Shown here: piece by piece, positions 57,901 through 64,000 of the stretch | How the letters are laid out: each line of letters starts with the position of its first letter | How positions within the stretch are numbered: position 1 is the first letter of the stretch | Origin: Epiperipatus broadwayi | Taxonomy: Eukaryota; Onychophora; Udeonychophora; Euonychophora; Peripatidae | DNA: 64,000 nucleotides | Direction: 5' to 3' | NCBI GenBank assembly: GCA_028023455.1 | Contig: JAQFVV010006335.1 | Coordinates: forward strand, 438,741 to 502,740 | Notes under the pieces: generated by a model | What the model saw: only the letters and a program-made list of their open reading frames with translations | Database searches by the model: none | What the model was told of the DNA's origin: nothing | Position numbers and translations under genes: made by a program

Positions 57901-59615
57901 TAGAATCAGATGAATTATTGTAGAAGTGTTCAGTAAAAGTTTATCTGCTCCTCATGTAGATTTCCCTTATAATGTATAGTATGTATAATCATGAAAATAT
58001 AGCTATGTGTTAATTAATAGGTGGCCAGATAAATTGTTAAATTAATTCTTGATGTAGTATTAGTGTCTTATTTTATTGATGAATTATGACATTGTCCAAA
58101 ATAAAATAATTGTATGATATTTTCTTGATGAATGGAGAGTTTATAGAAAAGATTGTTTTATATTATTGCTACTTGAATGTGCACACACATGCGTAATATA
58201 AATAATATCGCATATATAAAGTATAGAGATATTGAAATTAAAATGAGGAATAAATGTTTTTGAAATACATTACATTCATTTAAATAGAAGTGTAAAGTAT
58301 TGAGATTAAAACAGGAAATAAATATTTTAAAATACAGTGTATTTATTTAAATAAAGGTTATAAATCATCAAATCATCAGAATAAACATAATTTTGTTGCT
58401 ATGCATGAAAGATATACGTAATTGGAAGTGATTATTTAGTCAATTAGAGAAAGTTGCTTTGTTGAGAGCCAAATATAATTAATTTGATTTATTTTGTTAA
58501 TCAAAAGTAATATCCTCTCAAAAGTATTTTTTGTGCTAATAATATAACATGTTATTTATTTATTGTCATGTAGATGCAACATGTAGGCAAAGGGTGTGTT
58601 CGAAGTCAGGATATTTAAGTTTTGGTATTAATTTGCTTTGATAGTACGGATAATCCCAAACTGATGCTCAAAGTTTATTTGATAATTTAAAAATCTGTAA
58701 GACAAATAGTCCATTTGTTAATATCATGTTAAACCAAGTTTATTTTATTGTAATAAATGATTTGTTTTAGTTATTTAAAATCTTAAAAACTGTGTCTTGA
58801 GTTATTCTTGTGTACATTCGTATTTCCATTTCCACATCTCCACATTTCATAAATCTTCTACAAAATAGATATATTATTTTAGAGTTATAATACTAAATCT
58901 GCTGGTGTCTGACAATATTGTATTTCTTAATCCAAACCTTATAAGGAAAATTTGCCACTGGATAAACGTATTAGAAAGGTTACCAAGTCAGTATATTCGT
59001 TAGATGATGATATGAGATTAAAATACCTTATCTCTGTCATTATCTTATTATTGAAAGACAGTAAAATATTTAGTCAATTTGTTTCATTACATTTTATCTT
59101 ATTTTAGAATCATAACTTATGGGCCAATGGATTTATTTAATTCAACTGTGTTTGTTAAAATTCCCTGAGATCTTATTGTTTATTTCTTGATTGGTATTAA
59201 AGTAGATGTTTAGATTATGATATGCCAAGTCATAGAATTGTTTAAGAATATAATTATAGCAAGCTGATATATGTTATACTTGGATGAAGGAAGAAATTAA
59301 GTTTAAAGTATATTTTAATAAACTGTACCAAATAAACTTTATGATTCTTTATCATACAATTAATTAACAAAGGGGAATTTACATTATATTTAATGTATTT
59401 TGTAATATTTCTTCTTTCATTTACATATAATCATATATCTTATGAACTGCCTATAGCCTCCCACTGAACTGAGATGAACATAAACTTAAATATAGAGTCT
59501 CAGTAATAATTTTGTATTATATATCTTGTTATATTGTTCTATTCATTAATAGAACTGGCACCTGGGCATTTCGCTCATGTGATGAATATGAGTGGTGTTG
59601 GGAGTGTAGGTTATA
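54989..59615. repeat. Repeat D, copy 2 (4.6 kb)
   Basis: Second, same-orientation copy of 29058-33653, starting TGTGACCATCTGAA and ending GTGTAGGTTATA, again between TA runs. It differs from copy 1 by many substitutions and indels. One difference is a tandem duplication at about 57712-57935: the segment with GGTGATGAGGAA..GTCCCCACCA occurs twice here and once in D1. The inner 70-bp tandem repeat of D1 is also present, near 58215-58345. No transposon protein is encoded apart from the shared 87-codon frame. Confidence 0.85.
56078..56341 (+). CDS. 87-codon ORF in repeat D2, partner of the D1 ORF
   Basis: Same position, start, stop and length as the frame at 30156-30419. Residues shared with it include HE.Y, IIN, VFFNIS, KHMQ, FSE.IL and HAM. 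No domain recognised. The codon-position pattern does not clearly support selection. Confidence 0.25.
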   Translation: MYVNKVQSTLLHLIFILNRNKLHEYYRCIINQCVFFNISGKHMQNYFSEYILILHYFLCYVFVRIKHKFRDMHCLINHAMFKFIIKR

Positions 59616-59633
59616 ATATATATATATATATAT
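59616..59633. repeat. Short (TA)n at the right edge of repeat D2
   Basis: A TA run directly after the GGTTATA end of D2, much shorter than the one after D1. Confidence 0.85.
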
Positions 59634-59738
59634 AGGTTAATTTTAGAGTTCATACTGCATACCCTACTGCAGTGTGCAACCAATTACTTTTATAAAGAAT
59701 CTTTCTAGACAGTAGATAAATCTTGTATTATCTTTTTT

Positions 59739-59997
59739 GTGACAATTGTTAATACAGAGTTTAATATAAATAAATAAAAACAAATAATATTTCCAAGCGC
59801 TTTCAATTCTTACGAGTCCTTATCATGGCACTGTAAACATTTCTATTTTCTCCTAGGTGATGAATGTTAAATTCATAACCTAGGAGAAAATTGAATTGTT
59901 TACACTGCCTTGATAGGGACTCGGAAGAGTTGAAAGCGCTTGGAAATATTATTTGTTTTTATTTATTTATATTAAACTCTGTATTAACAATTGTCAC
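59739..59997. mobile_element. Foldback element F with a hammerhead-like relic
   Basis: Arms 59739-59858 and 59878-59997 are inverted copies of 120 bp with about 10 mismatches, starting GTGACAATTGTTAATACAG and ending CTCCTAGGT, around a 19-bp loop. In each arm (minus 59791-59830, plus 59905-59943) there is a stem such as GACTC-GGAA-GAGT followed by TGAAAGCGCTTGG. This matches helix II, GAAA and a short helix III (AGC/GCT) of a hammerhead. The CTGATGA half has decayed to TTGATAG or ATGATAA. The frames at 59891-60144 are by-products. Confidence 0.75.
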
Positions 59998-62171
59998 GAA
60001 TTGTTATTTATATTATTTTTATATTATATACAGAAGTATTATTTATTTATTTATTATCTTTTTCATATTTTAAAGAGGCTTTTATTAGCTAATCATCTTA
60101 TTACCAATCCATGTGATTATTTAGTAAAATCATTAAATGAGTAAAAGGAACATATTTGTCTGGAATTATCAGATGCAAGTTACTCTTATAATGTAACATT
60201 AATATGATGTCGGACTCCTTGTAGATTCTAAGGCTATAAATTACTTTTGTATTAATCTTAAATACCATTCAGGCAAAGACTTGAAACCATTTAGATGGTT
60301 ATTTTAGGAATACTATGTAATTAATGTAATTTAACCACATTTTATCATTTAAACATTTAGGGTTACAAAAGTATACAAAACTTCATTCAAAATATTTTAA
60401 ATCATTCAAATTTTACGTTCACAGTTTTGATATTAACCACTTCAGATATATGTCCAATGATTATTACTGATCCATTATTAAATAAGAGATCAACTGGCTC
60501 AGATATAGGTTTAAACATTAGCTAGTGATGAATATAATCCAACTTTACACATAAAGGGAACATAACTTCACATCACTTTTTCCATATTTAATTATCTTTT
60601 GAGATATACTTCAAATTTTCTATTTTCCATACATTATTGAAGCATATAACAAAAGACATCTGAAAAATTCAAATGACCTAAAAATGTACATTTTATGCTG
60701 TACCTATACTCATTATTTAAACTAGGTTTCTATTTCATATATATGATTTCATCCTTTATTTTATATTTGTCAGTAACAAATTGTTACAATTTATTTATAT
60801 CTCAAATTGTCTGAACCCACAACCCTGATATCACCAATTTCAGATAAATATACTAATGATTATTCAATCATATATTAATTTAATTAGTCCACATACAACA
60901 TTAATCTTCAAATGTTTCAAAAATATGTGATTGAGTGAGTATTGAATAAACATTAAAAGATATTACGCAAGGATAAGAGATGATGAAGTTGAATTAGCAG
61001 ATAAATTAATTTTTAATTGAAGTTATACTTAAGCTAAGGATAATCTAGTTTAATTTAATAAATGATTAATAATAATCACTCGTATATTTATCCAAAGTGA
61101 TTAGCATCAAAGATGTAACTGGAAAAGTTCCACACTTACATATTAAATTGAAATGATTTGATGATGATAAATTCTGAATAGATGATAAAGACATGTTTAA
61201 AAGATAAAGACTTTTTTTGTTTCGAAAAAAAAAAGATAAAGACTTGATTTAACTGATGAATACTGATGTATCATGAAATATGCATCTTGGGGTCACTTGC
61301 CTTTTTCAGATATTTTTATTCTTATGTTTTAAGAATGTGGGTTGGGGTAGAGATTTTACGAATATCTTAAAACATATTTTAATCGCAATATGTTATAAAC
61401 AATCTTTAATAATCACAATATTTTTTATTAATATTTGTTTGTTATTTGTTTTTATCATTTAAAAAAAAATCTTCGAACTTATTTTGTTAAAAATACGAAA
61501 TATGTCTTTATTAATCAAAAACATTTAAAGCATCGGTGTATGACAAATTGAAAATTTTCCATTTCACAGATGAAATGTCATCTTTTATGAAAATCATTAT
61601 CGAAGAAAATCCAATTACAATCATGTTACCATAAGAATGTGTAATTGCGTCTTGTTGCTATTAATTTGTTTCTTTCTCTCATTCTGTATATGTATATAAA
61701 TTGAAGGATTAAATGAATCATAAATATAATTTTATGGATAAAGTATATCTAAGTAAAAAAATAACTAATATGTTTGTAATTAAAAATAATAATTTTTGAC
61801 AGACTGAATAAATAGAAAATATTTAATCACATAGTTTTTTTTTTAAAAAAAAATCATTTGTTTGCCTCTCCTATAAAAATGTTGATATTCTTCGAGAAAA
61901 AAGTAGTGAGTCCCCATCTTTATTTAACTAAAGGAGAACTGAAATTCTCTCCATTCTCCAATAGGCATTGAGCTTTATCAGAAGCATAATAGATACATTG
62001 CTCTGATTTGCTCCATAATGCCTATGTCACATGACTATATAGATGTAAGTGTTTTATACAACTTTATATAATAAATTCTGTGTTGAAAGTAGACTTATTA
62101 AATAAAAGAGAGGGTGTTTATTTTCCAATGATCACGTTAAAATATGAACTTTATAAAATTTAACAATATAT
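59998..62171. other. AT-rich non-coding stretch
   Basis: No gene recognised. A small direct repeat, AAAGATAAAGACTT, occurs twice near 61200-61245, and an imperfect hairpin with AGGCATT/AATGCCT lies at about 61962-62025. Confidence 0.5.
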
Positions 62172-64000
62172 TGTAACCCATGAGAACAGCTGCTCTCAAA
62201 TTGTACCCAAAATAAAACGCTACAATAGAGACTCGATGGATTTATAATTTAATAAAGGAAATGATTTATTAGCTTTTAGAATAAGTTAACTTTTGAATTA
62301 TATTATATTTTACATCTTTTTTTTCAAATTTCTATCTCGAAGTGAAACGATTTCTCTTAATCAAGCCAATCAAATTGTAACCTACAAAGGGAATGGACTG
62401 ACTCAGATATCGTAGTCATATTAATAACAAAATCAAACACATATCAGATAGAAAACTTTTATTACATTTTTCTTACATCTCACAAGAATATTGAATAAAA
62501 CAAAATGCAGCATGAGAAATGTCAGCATATGAATCAAGGATGATACAGCTTGGTAACGACATTAAGCAATAATAATCCCACCGTGGCTCAATCTCAGGGT
62601 TCTCCAATTACGTTGGTAATTCTTGCCGAGAACACTGAGAATTTTACCAATAATAAACATTACAAAAATTACTAATAAACTAAAAGAAGAGGAGAAATCT
62701 TTCACCCTCGCAACACTTTAACGACCTAGGTTTTCCCCACTTAAATCACCAACAGCATGGATACAATTAATTTCTTTCTGACAATACATTTTCTACTCTT
62801 TCCTTTTCCAATAAACTTTACCATCTTTACATTTTCCACATTATTCTATTATCATGATCAGATATATGCATGGAATAAATACTTAGTCATATCGTTCTTA
62901 TTAATTCATAATACCACATTAATTTTCTAACAATAAATTTATGAGCTCTTAAAGCTGTTAATTCAAAATTGGAATATTATGCTTTCAGGTTTCTTATAAG
63001 GAATGCAAAATTTCTAATGGTGGTTTTATTTATTCGTTGTTAACCAATGAATGCTATCCTAGCGAATAGCCTAAGTAGACATACACTTAATTTATGAACT
63101 AATGTTTACTTTTCATTAATTAATAATAATAAAAATTTATAAATTAATAAAAAGTTAACTAATATAAATATTCTAGTGCCTTTAAATTTTGAATTGTATT
63201 ACTATCGACTGGAAGCACATTCGAATATCAGGAGTGGGGAAGGGATTCTATGTTCACTCAAGATATCAGTCTACAAAAGAATAAATTTATTAAAATGAAA
63301 ATAACAATAGTTAGTTTGAAGGTAAATCTCCTTCTATATATTTGCAGTTTAAACCATAAAAATCTGTAAGGCAAATTATGAATGTCTCTTTATAAGCAAA
63401 TTTCATTATTTCTAAGAATTATCAATGCAAAACTTTTGTTATGTGTCTGTACCTGGATAAGTGTTGGAATATTTATTTAAGATTGCATATTATTATGATT
63501 TCTGGATTCTATGAGTACCAACGACATTAAGACACTACACCAAATTCAATTAACACAATAAAATTTCTTAACAAAAATTATCAATTGTAAATTTATAAAC
63601 TTTAATATAACATAACATCATAGCAATCCAATAATAAACTTAGCAATAAATAAAAAAAATGGAGCATATTATCCCAATTCTTTTGCATTTACATAGGATG
63701 TCTTTAAACTACATGCCTTGATCATGCAGTAAGCTCAATTAGTTAAATTGATTATGTTTAAACATTTTCTTTCACTAAAAGCATGAATAATTATTTTGTA
63801 CACCAGTATGCAAAATAAACAACTTGTGAGATAAAATTTTACACTTATTCTATCTTTCAACAGAAATATATGACTTTTGATGCTACTGATAAGCCACACA
63901 TTAATCATTATTTTATCACCTGTAGTAGACAAACTACATTCAGTAATTGCTGTGATTTGAATGTGTAGCTTTTAACTAAACTCTTATTAATCAGACCTAG
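62172..64000. mobile_element. Possible partial LTR, running off the right edge
   Basis: TGTAACCC follows a TATAT context, like the other LTR starts in this window. The segment near 62560-62730 has more GC and shares an exact 16-base word (GCTCAATCTCAGGGTT, 62586-62601) in inverted orientation with the solo LTR at 20569-20584. The partner LTR, if any, is outside the window. No coding sequence is seen. This is a weak call. Confidence 0.25.

Overview
The window is very AT-rich (roughly three quarters A+T by eye) eukaryotic DNA made almost entirely of transposable elements, long (TA)n microsatellites and gene-poor sequence. Long low-GC stretches, one spliced-type exon, Penelope-like retroelements with a C-terminal GIY-YIG endonuclease, and hammerhead-ribozyme motifs in short inverted-repeat elements point to a metazoan, probably an invertebrate with large introns. 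The species cannot be fixed from the sequence. Nothing bacterial is seen: no operons, CRISPR arrays or rRNA.
Layout. 1-3 kb: a (CTAT)n tract, AT-rich DNA, one hairpin. 3.05-11.05 kb: a complete, young, minus-strand LTR retrotransposon (LTR-1) with nearly identical 2.6-kb LTRs, a 2.8-kb interior holding only a gag-like gene with an in-frame stop, and no pol. 13.5-22.0 kb: an older, related minus-strand element (LTR-2) with a tRNA-Pro-like primer binding site, a G-run polypurine tract and a broken gag. Its right LTR was hit by a 1.56-kb solo-LTR-like insertion with a 4-bp target duplication, and its tail was tandemly duplicated. 22.4-24.9 kb: three inverted-repeat structures in a row. Two are built from Penelope-like element (PLE) pieces, one of them with a recognisable GIY-YIG domain; the middle one is a large palindrome with a hammerhead ribozyme in each arm. 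26.4-28.8 kb: a decayed PLE with reverse transcriptase and GIY-YIG. 29.06-33.65 kb: a 4.6-kb repeat of unknown class (repeat D), copied again at 54.99-59.6 kb. 33.7-46 kb: AT-rich DNA with three more inverted-repeat elements, two of them with hammerhead-like relics. 46.00-46.14 kb: the best candidate for a host coding exon (plus strand). 51.4-52.9 kb: a 5'-truncated PLE of the same type as the first. 59.7-60.0 kb: another foldback element with a decayed hammerhead-like motif. The rest to 64 kb is AT-rich DNA, perhaps with part of one more LTR.
How it fits together. The host contribution seems to be introns or spacer around a single exon. The elements form layers: LTR-2 is older, the solo LTR is younger, and LTR-1 is the youngest. 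Most element boundaries lie on (TA)n tracts. Reverse transcriptase is visible only in the two PLEs; both LTR elements appear to be Gag-only and would need pol supplied in trans.
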